Shown here: piece after piece, positions 26,764 through 36,285 of the stretch | Layout of the letters: the number at the start of each line of letters is the position of its first letter | Numbering within the stretch: the stretch's first letter is position 1 | DNA from: Pseudoalteromonas denitrificans DSM 6059 | GTDB lineage: Bacteria; Pseudomonadota; Gammaproteobacteria; Enterobacterales; Alteromonadaceae | Assembly (NCBI RefSeq): GCF_900112265.1 | Contig: NZ_FOLO01000006.1 | Coordinates: forward strand, 124,872 to 188,871 | Length of the DNA stretch: 64,000 bases | Direction: 5' to 3' | Translations under genes and position numbers: made by a program | Notes under the pieces: generated by a model | Told to the model about the DNA's origin: nothing | The model's input: the letters and a program-made list of their open reading frames with translations, nothing else | Databases searched by the model: none

Positions 26764-28827
26764 CTAACGAAATGATTGTATTAACGTATTAAATATCTCA
26801 TTTGCTACTGTTATTATTCTTGCAGAAGCTGAATATGCCTGTTGATAACGCAATAGATTTGCAGCTTCTTCATCAAGGTTTACTCCCGATGTTTCAGCCA
26901 TTCTTTGCTCTGCACCAGCTAATAAAGTTTGAAATGAACTCGCGCTGATTTTGCCACTTTGTGTTATTACACCAACAAAAGTAACTAACTCAGCATAAGA
27001 TTCTGAAAATGTATTGGTACCACCATCTAATGTTTTTTTATTTTGATAATCCAGCATAGTCAAAGCATTTGTATTATCACCAGGACCAAACTTTTTAGTA
27101 TCAAATGGTGGCGCGCCATCTTGATGAGTAATAGTGAAAACTTCATTACCAGCTAAATTACCCGTTAACTTAACGCGCATACCCGGCACATCAATAACTT
27201 GATCTGCAGGAATATTAAATGGGCCCCCAGCTGGCGCACCTAGTGCTGCACCAGCTGAATTCTGCAAACTGTATTGTGTGCCTGTAGCATTGATTACAAC
27301 TCTAACTTGAGGGTCTAACGGGGGGGGGAAATTAGCCGCATTAGGGAAGTTAGCATCAGCAGTATTAGATATCTCATACAATTCAAAATCGACATTACTT
27401 GGATTAACAACATCTGCTGTTGCTAAATAATTATCCGCAGCAGCAACTAAGCTAGGATCCTCTATTACCTGGCTTATATCGCTAGCTCCTGTATAAGTTG
27501 GTCGAATTAAAAACTTTGGGTTATTAGTAGCTGGAGGAACTGGCGCAGCTAAGTTATTATTTGAGATATTAATATCTATCCCTGTACCTGGGATTTGAAA
27601 CCGTGTATTAGTTGGTGGTGACATAGCTGTTATATCAGCAGGGCTGAATGATACCAAGAGGGTCCCAGCTTCGTCACGTACGTCTAAATTACCAGCAACA
27701 TACTCCATTGAATAATCTTGATTTGTTAGTAATGAAGCATTTGTGATATTGACTGAAAAATCAGTTACGGCCGCATTTTTATTTGAGTTTAGTGTTCTTG
27801 ATAATGCAACCTGAGGATCATTAATATCTTTATATAAATTCGTACCAACAGCACCATTTAAATCTCGGCCTAAAGATTGTTGTCGATTAAAAGTATCAGC
27901 AAAACCAATTGCCATTTTGCCCATATCTCTGATAGAAGGTAATAAAAGATCATCTCTAATTTTTATTATTCCCCCTAAAGATCCTCCTTGAATTTGATCA
28001 GTTACAATTGACTTATTTACCGTTCCAGTAGTCGGAGCCATACCTATTTCTAGCTTAGTAGAGTCAAACTCATTTCTCTCAACCGATAAAGGAATAGCAA
28101 AAACACCTGTTACAAGTGTTAAGCCAGAACCTGCAGTTAAGTTTATAGTGCCATCTTTATGTTCTAATGTATCTACATCTACATACTCACTTAGCTGACT
28201 AACAAGTAAATCTCTTTTATCAAGTAAATCATTTGGGGGGAATCCACTTTCAGCAATAGAAGATGCAACAGCTATTTCACCATTTAATTGAGCAATACGT
28301 GTTGTAATTTCATTTACGGCTGAAATAGTGGTTTCTATTTCTTGATTTATATTGCCTAAATGCTGCTGTTCAACCTCGGTAAACATGTTATTAAATCGTT
28401 TCGCATTGGCTTCTGACGTACTTAAAAAAACATTTCTGGCAGATATTATTGTGGGTTCTTCTGTTATACCATTAACCGCATTAAACATGCTCTCTATGCT
28501 TTTTGTTATTCCGGTATCACTGTCAGCTAAAAAATTATCCAGTCGGCCCGCATTAACTGTTAATGAGTTATTGAAATTAAACTGACTTTTATTGTAAAGC
28601 ACTTCTGAGAATGAAAATTCATTAAATGAACGAGAAATAGAAGAAACCTGAGTGCCATTACCTAAGAAAACACCACCGAATGGGATGCCAATTGTTGATT
28701 TCTGCTCTACCGTTTGGCGGTTATAGCCTTCGGTATTCGAATTAGCTATATTATGACCAGTTGTATCTAGACCTCGTTGAGCTGCGGCTAATCCTGAGAC
28801 CCCTGTTGATAAAATGCCAAAACCCAT
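26764..28827 (-). CDS. flgK: Flagellar hook-filament junction protein FlgK (HAP1)
   Basis: A 687-residue FlgK with N-terminal ILSTGVSGLAAAQRGLDTTGHNIANSNTEGYNRQ (the rod/hook family motif ANxxTxGYxR) and C-terminal SGVNLDEEAANLLRYQQAYSASARIITVANEIFNTL. It is somewhat longer than the enterobacterial protein, with inserts in the exposed middle. FlgK forms the first junction ring at the hook tip. Co-transcribed with flgJ (28-base gap). A nine-base C run in the coding strand (27320-27328) encodes Phe-Pro-Pro-Pro and is a potential phase-variation tract. Confidence 0.96.
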   Translation of the reverse strand: MGFGILSTGVSGLAAAQRGLDTTGHNIANSNTEGYNRQTVEQKSTIGIPFGGVFLGNGTQVSSISRSFNEFSFSEVLYNKSQFNFNNSLTVNAGRLDNFLADSDTGITKSIESMFNAVNGITEEPTIISARNVFLSTSEANAKRFNNMFTEVEQQHLGNINQEIETTISAVNEITTRIAQLNGEIAVASSIAESGFPPNDLLDKRDLLVSQLSEYVDVDTLEHKDGTINLTAGSGLTLVTGVFAIPLSVERNEFDSTKLEIGMAPTTGTVNKSIVTDQIQGGSLGGIIKIRDDLLLPSIRDMGKMAIGFADTFNRQQSLGRDLNGAVGTNLYKDINDPQVALSRTLNSNKNAAVTDFSVNITNASLLTNQDYSMEYVAGNLDVRDEAGTLLVSFSPADITAMSPPTNTRFQIPGTGIDINISNNNLAAPVPPATNNPKFLIRPTYTGASDISQVIEDPSLVAAADNYLATADVVNPSNVDFELYEISNTADANFPNAANFPPPLDPQVRVVINATGTQYSLQNSAGAALGAPAGGPFNIPADQVIDVPGMRVKLTGNLAGNEVFTITHQDGAPPFDTKKFGPGDNTNALTMLDYQNKKTLDGGTNTFSESYAELVTFVGVITQSGKISASSFQTLLAGAEQRMAETSGVNLDEEAANLLRYQQAYSASARIITVANEIFNTLIQSFR
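27320..27328. repeat. 9-bp G/C homopolymer inside flgK
   Basis: Nine consecutive G on the plus strand (C on the coding strand). The frame is intact as read (F-P-P-P). Loss or gain of one base would abolish the FlgK C-terminus, which is needed for junction assembly. Confidence 0.92.
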
Positions 28828-28855
28828 AATTTACGACTCCAAAATAATCCTATAA

Positions 28856-29902
28856 TTAATCACCCACAACTTGCTTTAATCCTTCATTAAATCTTTCACT
28901 TTTTAATATGCTGATAATTTTATTTGCATAATTAGGATCTGTGGCGTAACCAGCTTTCTGTAAAGAATGCAAAAATTGTTCCGGGTCTGAGGATTTGGTA
29001 AGAACTTCTTTGTAACGAGTGCCTGACTTTAAAAAGTCGGTAAAGTCATTAAAGCTATCTTCAATACTTTCATAAGCTCTGAAAGCAGCGCTTTTCTTGA
29101 CGGCAACACCATTTTCAAACTCTAACGTCGACTTATTAACACTGTCACCTTGCCAGCTCTTATCCGCTTTAATATTAAATAGATTATTACTTGAAGAACC
29201 ACTTTTTTGATTAATAATATGCTTGCCCCAACCCGTTTCAAGTGCAGCTTGAGCAATCATAACGGCAGGGTTTAGGTCAATTTTTTCCGCTGCTTTTTTA
29301 GCAAATTGCCATATCGAACTAATAAAGTCTTCCGAACTTTCAAATTTGACAGGGCTCTCTGATTTTACTTGAGTGGGCTCTTTTGACTTACTTGTCATAA
29401 ATTCAGCTTGTTGCTGTTTAAATCTATCCGTGATCCACTGTGGAAAACTTTCTTTTTCTTCTAATTTTTCTGTATGTGGTTTTTGCAATACAAAACCTGT
29501 AGAAATACTGGGTTCTTGCTTGATATTATTACTGATATTTGCGTCATTTCTTAATATTGAGGCTGGTTTATAAGTTTGATAATCAGGACTTAACTGTTGA
29601 ACAATCATATCAGCTAACCCTAAAGAGCCATTCTGTGAAAGCTCAGAAGTTAATTGCTGATCAAACATACCTTCATAAAACTGCGTTGCACTACTATTCA
29701 TAGGGCTATCAGACTTAAAAGCTTCATTGGCTTTTCGCATGCTCTGCATAAGCATATTCATAAATATGCCCTCAAAATGCTGTGCAGCTTTTTTTAAGGC
29801 TGCTCTATCATTACCATCACTACTTGTTGCATCATGTCTTAAATCATTAAGACTATTCAGATCAAAATAGTTACTTGGCATATGTTGATTGACTTCATTC
29901 AT
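28856..29902 (-). CDS. flgJ: Flagellar rod-cap and peptidoglycan hydrolase FlgJ
   Basis: A 348-residue bifunctional FlgJ. Residues about 35-110 form the rod-capping domain (AAQHFEGIFMNMLMQSMRKAN, FYEGMFDQQLTSELSQNG.LGLADMIVQQL). After a polar linker, residues about 190-345 form a glucosaminidase (GH73-type) domain with PAVMIAQAALETGWGKH; E222 is the likely catalytic acid. It acts in the periplasm, opening peptidoglycan as the rod grows, and is exported by the flagellar system. It is first in the flgJKL unit, with a sigma-54 promoter 41 bases upstream. Confidence 0.95.
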   Translation of the reverse strand: MNEVNQHMPSNYFDLNSLNDLRHDATSSDGNDRAALKKAAQHFEGIFMNMLMQSMRKANEAFKSDSPMNSSATQFYEGMFDQQLTSELSQNGSLGLADMIVQQLSPDYQTYKPASILRNDANISNNIKQEPSISTGFVLQKPHTEKLEEKESFPQWITDRFKQQQAEFMTSKSKEPTQVKSESPVKFESSEDFISSIWQFAKKAAEKIDLNPAVMIAQAALETGWGKHIINQKSGSSSNNLFNIKADKSWQGDSVNKSTLEFENGVAVKKSAAFRAYESIEDSFNDFTDFLKSGTRYKEVLTKSSDPEQFLHSLQKAGYATDPNYANKIISILKSERFNEGLKQVVGD

Positions 29903-29942
29903 AACAATTCTTTGGCACTTAGCGAATAATAATTAAGAAGTT

Positions 29943-29957
29943 GCAACTTTTAAGCCA
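29943..29957 (-). promoter_or_regulatory. Sigma-54 promoter of flgJ-flgK(-flgL)
   Basis: Minus strand TGGCTTAAAAGTTGC fits TGGCAC-N5-TTGC with GG and GC exactly 10 bases apart. It is 41 bases upstream of the flgJ ATG. Confidence 0.85.
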
Positions 29958-30071
29958 AGTGAGATAGGAGTGAATTTAGAGCGGTATAACCTTAAAGAGT
30001 GAGCCTCAAAGAAAGCGGTAAGAATCCACTCTATTTTTGCTCACTTAACCCAAATAAAATATATAAGTTAA

Positions 30072-31181
30072 TTATATAACGATCAGCTGACCACTTAATG
30101 CACCCGCTTCTTTTAATGCTTCAAGTATCGCCATTAAGTCCCCAGGAGCAGCCCCAACTTCATTAATAGCCCTGACTAAATCATCAAGACTGACACCAGG
30201 ATCAAAAACAAAAGCTCGAGTATCATCACGAGAAACATCAATAATACTTTGAGCTGTGACAACAGTTTGACCTTCTGAAAACGGATCTGGCTGATCCACA
30301 TCTAATTGCTCAGCAATTGTAACCGTTAATCCACCATGCGTAATTGCTGCTGGCTGCAACTTTACGTCTTTACCAATCACTATGGTTCCAGTTCTGGAAT
30401 TAACAATAATTCTAGCCCCAGTATCTGCAGGTTTAAACTCAAGATTTTCTAAAGTTGCCAAATAGGCCACTCTTTGGGATACATCTCTTGGAGCTGTCAC
30501 TCTAATGGATGTGGCATCCATTGGACGCGCCGTATTCGGACCAACTAACTCATTGATGGAATCAGCTAAACGTTTTGCTGATGTAAAGTCTGCATTATGC
30601 AAATTAAAAGTTATAAAATCACCTTGAGCAAACGGGCTTGGAACAGAACGTTCAACTGTTGCACCATTTGGAATTCTTCCAACGGTAGGTGTATTTATTA
30701 AGACTTTACTTCCATCTAAACCTTCTGCTCCTAAACCACTTACAATCAGACTCCCTTGAGCAACTGCGTAAACATTACCATCAACACCTTTTAAAAATGT
30801 TTGCAATAAAGTACCACCTCGTAAACTCCCTGCACTACCTATCGAAGATGCTGTTAAATCAACTCTTTGTCCTGGCTTTGAGAATGCAGGTAATTCAGCA
30901 TGAACGGCTACAACCGCTATATTTTTAATTTTAGGACGAACATTTTCAGGTAATGTGATACCAAAACTTTTAAGCATTGCCTTAAACGTTTGTTCGGTAT
31001 ATCGTGTTTTCTCACCAGTGCCAGGTAGACCAACAACTAAACCATAACCAAGCAATTGGTTGGATCGTATGCCTTCAACCATAGCAACATCTTTAATCCT
31101 TTCCGCCGCTACATGTATTGAAAACAGAACAAAATACAATAAACCAAAAAGTTGAGCACACTTGATAATAATATTATTCAT
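30072..31181 (-). CDS. flgI: Flagellar P-ring protein FlgI
   Basis: A 369-residue FlgI with an N-terminal signal peptide (cleavage after about residue 25, [11 protein letters not shown]) and the conserved [23 protein letters not shown] motif. The mature protein continues with [24 protein letters not shown] and [27 protein letters not shown]. It forms the periplasmic P ring around the rod in peptidoglycan. Last gene of the flgFGHI unit, 12 bases after flgH. RBS aggagagg. Confidence 0.97.
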   Translation of the reverse strand: MNNIIIKCAQLFGLLYFVLFSIHVAAERIKDVAMVEGIRSNQLLGYGLVVGLPGTGEKTRYTEQTFKAMLKSFGITLPENVRPKIKNIAVVAVHAELPAFSKPGQRVDLTASSIGSAGSLRGGTLLQTFLKGVDGNVYAVAQGSLIVSGLGAEGLDGSKVLINTPTVGRIPNGATVERSVPSPFAQGDFITFNLHNADFTSAKRLADSINELVGPNTARPMDATSIRVTAPRDVSQRVAYLATLENLEFKPADTGARIIVNSRTGTIVIGKDVKLQPAAITHGGLTVTIAEQLDVDQPDPFSEGQTVVTAQSIIDVSRDDTRAFVFDPGVSLDDLVRAINEVGAAPGDLMAILEALKEAGALSGQLIVI

Positions 31182-31193
31182 AATTAACCTCTC

Positions 31194-31895
31194 CTAAAAT
31201 GGAGATAAAACACTTAAAAAGAAACTAGATAACCAACCGGGACTCTGTGACTCTTGTAAATCACCTTTACCTGAATATTGAATACGTGCATTAGCAATAC
31301 GGGTTGATTCAACCGTATTTTCTGCACTCACATCAGTTGGCCTTACCGTTCCCTCAAGACGAATAAACTCCTCACCAGTATTTAATGTCAGCCACTTTTC
31401 ACCACGGATCATTAAATTACCATTAGCTAAAACTCGCATTACATTCACCGTTATATTACCGCTTAGGCTATTGGATTGATTAGATTTTGCATCACCTGAA
31501 AATGAACCAGCAGATTTCATTCCAAGCTGAATACTTTGTCCGCCGATATTGACATTTTTAGCACCTAAACCAACTATAGGATCTAAACTATAATCAGTTT
31601 CTTTATCTGTTTCAGTTTTTGCACTTTTTGAAGCCTGAGTGGACTCTTTTAACATTACGGTAATAATATCCCCAACTCTCACCGCTTTTCTATCTGAGTA
31701 CATATCATTTGCATTATATTCATTAAATAAAGACCCAGTAGCAACGATATCTTTCGCCTCAAGCGCTGGCGCTATTGGTGTAAAATATGGATCATCAGCA
31801 ACAACTTGACGATTTGCAGTTGAAACACAACCAAAAAGAGTACTGCATAATAAAATATTTACCGTTGGTTTAAGTACTTTTAATAAGCTATGCAT
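31194..31895 (-). CDS. flgH: Flagellar L-ring lipoprotein FlgH
   Basis: About 233 residues, with a lipoprotein signal peptide and lipobox (STLFGC). The conserved segments are YFTPIAP, GSLF...MYSDRKAVRVGDIITVMLKESTQASKSAKT, NGNLMIRGEKWLTLNTGEEFIRLEGTVRP, and a C-terminus ending WLSSFFLSVLSPF. It builds the outer-membrane L ring. I start at the ATG at 31895 because an aggagg RBS lies 7 bases upstream; the frame opens 6 bases earlier only from a TTG too close to that RBS. Between flgG and flgI. Confidence 0.96.
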   Translation of the reverse strand: MHSLLKVLKPTVNILLCSTLFGCVSTANRQVVADDPYFTPIAPALEAKDIVATGSLFNEYNANDMYSDRKAVRVGDIITVMLKESTQASKSAKTETDKETDYSLDPIVGLGAKNVNIGGQSIQLGMKSAGSFSGDAKSNQSNSLSGNITVNVMRVLANGNLMIRGEKWLTLNTGEEFIRLEGTVRPTDVSAENTVESTRIANARIQYSGKGDLQESQSPGWLSSFFLSVLSPF

Positions 31896-31914
31896 TGCCA
31901 AACCTCCTATTTCA

Positions 31915-32703
31915 TTACAACTGCTGATTAATAAAGCTCATCATTTCATCTACCGCAGATATCACTTTTGAGTTCATCTCGTAAATTCTCTGTGTTTCAA
32001 TTAAATTAACCAATTCTTCAGTTGTATTCACATTAGAAGTTTCTAATGCGCCTTGTACTAAAATCCCTAACCCCTGCACACCAGGATTTCCTTGAACAGG
32101 CGCACCACTAACAGCCGTTTCGGTAAATAAGTTTTGCCCATTTGGTTCAAGACCTGCTGGATTAATAAAATCAGAAATCGTTAACTGACCAATCACAACG
32201 TTATCAGCCTGTCCACGAATATGCACTGAAACCTCGCCATCTTGAGATATTGTTAGTGATTGTGCATCGTCAGGGATATTCATTTCAGGTTGAACTGGAA
32301 AACCAGCCCCAGAGGTTACTATTCGGCCGTTGCCGTCAGTTGTAAATTGACCAGCTCGTGTATAAGCTTGAGTGCCATCAGGCATCAATACTTCAAAAAA
32401 GCCTTGCCCTTGGATCATCCAGTCCATTGAGTTATCAGTTGTTAACAAGTTTCCTTGAGAAAAGTTTTTTTGCGTTGCAACAACCTTAGTACCAGCACCT
32501 AACATGAGACCAGAAGGAAGTTCTGTATCTTGAGAAGAGCGCCCACCTGGTTGATTGATATTTTGATATAATAAATCTTCAAATACAGCCCTGCTTTTTT
32601 TATAACCTACAGTACTGGCATTAGCTAAATTATTTGAAATAACTGAAATATCGGTTTGTTGAGCATCGAGCCCTGTTTTACTGATCCATAATGCTGGGTT
32701 CAT
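31915..32703 (-). CDS. flgG: Flagellar distal rod protein FlgG
   Basis: A 262-residue FlgG. Starts NPALWISKTGLDAQQTDISVISNNLANASTVGYKKSRAVFEDLLYQ, carries the diagnostic LPSGLMLGAGTKVVATQKNFSQG, and ends in the rod/hook C-terminal motif SNVNTTEELVNLIETQRIYEMNSKVISAVDEMM. Forms the distal rod. Fourteen bases after flgF and 19 upstream of the flgH start, in the flgFGHI operon. Confidence 0.98.
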   Translation of the reverse strand: MNPALWISKTGLDAQQTDISVISNNLANASTVGYKKSRAVFEDLLYQNINQPGGRSSQDTELPSGLMLGAGTKVVATQKNFSQGNLLTTDNSMDWMIQGQGFFEVLMPDGTQAYTRAGQFTTDGNGRIVTSGAGFPVQPEMNIPDDAQSLTISQDGEVSVHIRGQADNVVIGQLTISDFINPAGLEPNGQNLFTETAVSGAPVQGNPGVQGLGILVQGALETSNVNTTEELVNLIETQRIYEMNSKVISAVDEMMSFINQQL

Positions 32704-32717
32704 TTTATTTCTCCTAC

Positions 32718-33485
32718 CTAAACAATTCTAAGTAAAGAGGATTGACTTTCATCTATCTTCTCTGCTGTTTTCATCATTTTGACTTGCAACTCAAACTGAC
32801 GTTGATGTGAAATCATGCCGACCATTTCTTCAACCGGATTTACATTAGACATTTCAAGTGCACCACTTATCACTCTCACTCCCGGATCTAGTTCACAAAA
32901 ACCACATAAATCACCTTCAATACCTTTATCCTTAGGTCGAAATAAACCATCAAGCCCTTTTTCAAGTTGATTATTATTTTCTGGTTTTATAATCTTTAAT
33001 TGATCCACTTCTTCCATAAAATTTGCAGGAGCACCTTGCGGCCTAACTTGAATTGTTCCATCACTAGCAATTTCAATTTTTTCGACAGGGACAGGTAAGA
33101 TTATTGGTCCACCACCACCTATAACGGTACTTCCTCTAGCAGTTAATAGCTGACCTGTAGAGGAAACATGTAAATTGCCTTCTCGTGTATAAGCTTCATT
33201 TCCTTCAGCGTCCTGAATACTTAACCAACCGCCTCCTGTAATTGCAACATCTAAACTACGCCCTGTTGTTGCTATTGGTCCAAGTTCCATATTTGACCCA
33301 GGCCTTTCTTCCAAAGCAAAAACTCGAGAAGGCATTCCTTCTCCAAATGCTTGCATAGAACGCGCTTGTTCAAAATCAGATTTAAAACCTGTTGTTTTTG
33401 CATTAGCTAGATTATTGGCACTAACAGCTGTTCCTATGAGGTTTTGCTTTGCACCACTCATTGAAATGTATAAAAGCTTATCCAT
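32718..33485 (-). CDS. flgF: Flagellar proximal rod protein FlgF
   Basis: A 255-residue FlgF with N-terminal MDKLLYISMSGAKQNLIGTAVSANNLANAKTTGFKSDFEQARSM (split here: the key ANNLANAKTTGF motif is at about residues 23-34) and the C-terminal SNVNPVEEMVGMISHQRQFELQVKMM. It is a proximal rod subunit. First gene of the flgFGHI unit, preceded by a sigma-54 promoter (33523-33537) and by the terminator of the flgE unit. Two cysteines near residue 200 (LCGFCEL) are unusual for an exported rod protein. Confidence 0.96.
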   Translation of the reverse strand: MDKLLYISMSGAKQNLIGTAVSANNLANAKTTGFKSDFEQARSMQAFGEGMPSRVFALEERPGSNMELGPIATTGRSLDVAITGGGWLSIQDAEGNEAYTREGNLHVSSTGQLLTARGSTVIGGGGPIILPVPVEKIEIASDGTIQVRPQGAPANFMEEVDQLKIIKPENNNQLEKGLDGLFRPKDKGIEGDLCGFCELDPGVRVISGALEMSNVNPVEEMVGMISHQRQFELQVKMMKTAEKIDESQSSLLRIV

Positions 33486-33522
33486 AATAAAGCGCCAAAA
33501 AAATGATATATAGTCTAATAAA

Positions 33523-33537
33523 GCAAAATCGATGCCA
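33523..33537 (-). promoter_or_regulatory. Sigma-54 promoter of flgFGHI
   Basis: Minus strand TGGCATCGATTTTGC, an excellent fit to TGGCAC-N5-TTGC, 38 bases upstream of the flgF ATG. Confidence 0.9.
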
Positions 33538-33596
33538 AATAAAAATATATTAAAGAGTTATTCTTTGAAATTAGGAGGGGTTGGGTGTTTGGATTG

Positions 33597-33636
33597 AAAA
33601 AATAAAGGTTTAAAACCGTATGACTTAAAACCTTTA
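33597..33636 (-). terminator. Intrinsic terminator after flgBCDE
   Basis: Stem TAAAGGTTT / AAACCTTTA (9 bp, with two more A-T pairs after a mismatch) followed on the minus strand by six T bases. It ends the flgB-E transcript just before the flgF promoter. Confidence 0.85.
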
Positions 33637-33651
33637 CTTTATCGAATTTTA

Positions 33652-35097
33652 TTATCTAATTTGTAAAATCGTTTGAGAGATTGAATTATTTACTTCAAGT
33701 GCTCTTGAATTTGCCTGAAAGTTCCTTTGTGCAGTGATTAAATCAACTAATTCACCCGTTAAGTTTACATTCGATTGTTCCAATGTTCCCGAACGGATCG
33801 AACCAAAAGTACCTGAATCAGCTTCTCCAGCCAGCGGTTCACCAGAGGTTTGACTTGATGTCCAGCTTGTATTGCCTATTTGAGTTAAACCTTGGTCATT
33901 TGGAAAACGAACTAGAGCAACTTTACTAATTGCTTGCGTATCACCATTTGAATACTTAGCTTCGATTAAACCATCTGTCCCAATAGAAATACCAGTTAAG
34001 CGACCAACTGTTTTACCATCCTGACTTAGAGCTGATACTTCAAAAGCTCCTGAAACTTGTGTTAATTTAGTCATTACCATATTAAAAGTTTGATCAGGAT
34101 CCGCACCATTATTTATAACACCAGCGCCATCATGCGGTATCACAACCGGAACAGTCACATTTGCTACGGTACCTAAAGGTTCAGTTCTTGGTGTAGGGAA
34201 AGTACCAGGTACAGCAACACCAGAGCTATCAAACTGTAGTAACATTCCCCTTTGCCCCGATGTTGCCTGATACTGTAATGCACCAGGATTAGCAACGTTT
34301 GGATCTTGCTGTAAATCCACATTAACCACATTTCCCGCATCATCGGTAACGGTTGAAAACATTGCCCATGTACTATTATTAGTATCCGCAGAACCACCAA
34401 CGACACCCGGCGTACCAGGTGCAGCACCACCAGAAGCACCCAGTGCTGCAGGATTTGTTGTTTTAACATAATAAACAGCGGCTATTCGACTATTTCCTAA
34501 CGAGTCATAAACCACTGTTGAAGTTGAAGATGTAAAAGTTGTTGTATCCGTAGGATCAAATAAAGCAGGATCTAAATTAGTCGCATTTGAATTTAAATTA
34601 AAACTCAGGTCAATTTGCCCTGTTGCTGAAGGAGAACCTGCACTATCAGGAATTTGAATCGGTGCTGTAGTACTTAAACTCACTGATTTTACTGAACCAT
34701 CCGTATTAACGGGTAGCCCTTGTAAAAAATTACCATCAGAAGTAACTATGCGGTTTTCAGAATCAAGCTTAAAAGCACCTGCACGGGTGTAGGTAAAGTC
34801 TCGACTTAAAGGTCCTTCTGTTGTAACAAAAAAACCATTTCCACTAATAGCCATATCTAAAGAATTTGAAGTGATTAATAAACTACCTTGATGAAACTGC
34901 TGAGCAACATCTTGTGTTACTACACCACCACCATTTTGCGTTTTAGAGCTAGAGAATATTGAAGAAGAAAATACATCTGCAAATTCAGCCCTAGATTCTT
35001 TAAAACCATAGGTATTAACGTTTGCAATATTATTTGCAGTAACATCTAAGTCTTTTTGCGATGCTTTTAAACCGCTTAATGCTATATTAAATGACAT
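33652..35097 (-). CDS. flgE: Flagellar hook protein FlgE
   Basis: A 481-residue FlgE: N-terminal SFNIALSGLKASQKDLDVTANNIANVNTYGFKESRAEFADVF, GGGVVTQDVAQQFHQGSLL, AISGNGFFV, and a C-terminus LEQSNVNLTGELVDLITAQRNFQANSRALEVNN. It polymerises into the hook. The central part (about 150-340) is larger than in enterics and rich in Ala, Gly and Pro. Lies 17 bases after flgD; RBS agga. A terminator follows. Confidence 0.97.
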   Translation of the reverse strand: MSFNIALSGLKASQKDLDVTANNIANVNTYGFKESRAEFADVFSSSIFSSSKTQNGGGVVTQDVAQQFHQGSLLITSNSLDMAISGNGFFVTTEGPLSRDFTYTRAGAFKLDSENRIVTSDGNFLQGLPVNTDGSVKSVSLSTTAPIQIPDSAGSPSATGQIDLSFNLNSNATNLDPALFDPTDTTTFTSSTSTVVYDSLGNSRIAAVYYVKTTNPAALGASGGAAPGTPGVVGGSADTNNSTWAMFSTVTDDAGNVVNVDLQQDPNVANPGALQYQATSGQRGMLLQFDSSGVAVPGTFPTPRTEPLGTVANVTVPVVIPHDGAGVINNGADPDQTFNMVMTKLTQVSGAFEVSALSQDGKTVGRLTGISIGTDGLIEAKYSNGDTQAISKVALVRFPNDQGLTQIGNTSWTSSQTSGEPLAGEADSGTFGSIRSGTLEQSNVNLTGELVDLITAQRNFQANSRALEVNNSISQTILQIR

Positions 35098-35114
35098 ATT
35101 AAATTCCTACCTTA

Positions 35115-35834
35115 TTAACTGACTTCAATCACATCTTCAAATTTAACACTACCTAAATCATTAAAGTTGAGTGTTAATCCAGTTCCATTTTGACCCATAC
35201 TCACACTATCCACCCGAGTACGAACCTGAACCGGTAATTCGATATGTTGCGCTTTTAAATTACCATCTTCATCTGGAACGTTTTGTACCAATCCAACAGC
35301 TCTGACAATATATTTACCATCTGGAACTTGATTTCCACTAGAATCTTTACCATCCCACTTAAATTCTAAATTTCCGCCTGTTGATGCGCCCATAGGAACT
35401 TCACCTACCACAACTCCATTTTCATCTTCAATACGTATTTTGATATCAGATGCCGGATAATCTAGTGGAATTCTCCCAGAGACTTCTTCACCGGGAGTAT
35501 TCGTTATATAATGCGTATCAATGAGTACATCGCGACCAACTAAACTTGATGCTTGCAATGCTTGATTAGACGTCATTGACTCAGTAAATACATCAAATTT
35601 ATTTGACATATTAGTTATCCCTTCAGAAATAGACATATTCGTCATTTGCTGCATCATTGCTTCATTATCTGTTGGATTTGAAGGATCTTGCATTGCTAAC
35701 TGTTTTGTCATTAATGTGAAGAAATCCTCTTGAGTCAATTGTCCTTGAGGTTTTGTATCAGCCGCCTTTTCATCATTTTTTCGCAAGCTATCAACGTAAC
35801 TACTACTTTGACTGCCATTAATCGGATCAAACAT
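35115..35834 (-). CDS. flgD: Flagellar hook-cap / hook assembly protein FlgD
   Basis: A 239-residue FlgD. The N-terminal export/capping region has LTQEDFFTLMTKQLAMQDPSNPTDN, followed by a FlgD Ig-like domain with FKWDGKDSSGNQVPDGKY. It is a temporary scaffold at the growing hook tip. Third gene of flgBCDE, with 12- and 17-base gaps to its neighbours. Confidence 0.96.
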   Translation of the reverse strand: MFDPINGSQSSSYVDSLRKNDEKAADTKPQGQLTQEDFFTLMTKQLAMQDPSNPTDNEAMMQQMTNMSISEGITNMSNKFDVFTESMTSNQALQASSLVGRDVLIDTHYITNTPGEEVSGRIPLDYPASDIKIRIEDENGVVVGEVPMGASTGGNLEFKWDGKDSSGNQVPDGKYIVRAVGLVQNVPDEDGNLKAQHIELPVQVRTRVDSVSMGQNGTGLTLNFNDLGSVKFEDVIEVS

Positions 35835-35846
35835 TTTATTCCCCTA

Positions 35847-36269
35847 TTAACGTTGGCCAAGTAAAATCGTTTTACTTAACATTGTTTTTGCAGCATCTGC
35901 AATTTGTACATTTGTTTGATATGCACGTGAAGCAGAGATCATATTTGCCATTTCTTCAACTGTATTCACATTAGGACGGTAAATATAACCCTCTTTATCT
36001 GCCATAGGATGCCCCGGACTATATTCGACTTGAAGCGGTTTATCGCTTTCTACTATACCTAAAACTTTAACACCTACTGATTCTCCACCTTGAGCAGCGG
36101 CAGCCTTTGTCAGCTCAGCGGCAAAAACTGGATGCCTAGCACGATAAGTCTCATCAACACTTGAACTAATAGTATTGGCATTAGAAAGATTACTCGCAGT
36201 TGTATTAAGTCGCACTGATTGTGCGCTCATCCCCGTGCCAGCTATATCAAATACATTAAATAAACTCAT
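35847..36269 (-). CDS. flgC: Flagellar proximal rod protein FlgC
   Basis: A 140-residue FlgC: N-terminal NVFDIAGTGMSAQSVRLNTTASNLSNANT, the VEYSPGHPMADKEGYIYRPNVN segment, and C-terminus EEMANMISASRAYQTNVQIADAAKTM. Usual length. It follows flgB by 16 bases. Confidence 0.97.
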   Translation of the reverse strand: MSLFNVFDIAGTGMSAQSVRLNTTASNLSNANTISSSVDETYRARHPVFAAELTKAAAAQGGESVGVKVLGIVESDKPLQVEYSPGHPMADKEGYIYRPNVNTVEEMANMISASRAYQTNVQIADAAKTMLSKTILLGQR

Positions 36270-36285
36270 AAATTACCTCTATGCC

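Noticed and set aside
30000..30060. AGTGAGC / GCTCACT inverted repeat after flgI
   Set aside because: Long loop and no T-run, so not convincing as a terminator; it may be incidental.
34173..34469. A 98-codon minus-strand frame inside flgE
   Set aside because: Out-of-frame overlap with the hook gene; leucine/valine-rich only because of the codon shift of an Ala/Gly-rich segment.
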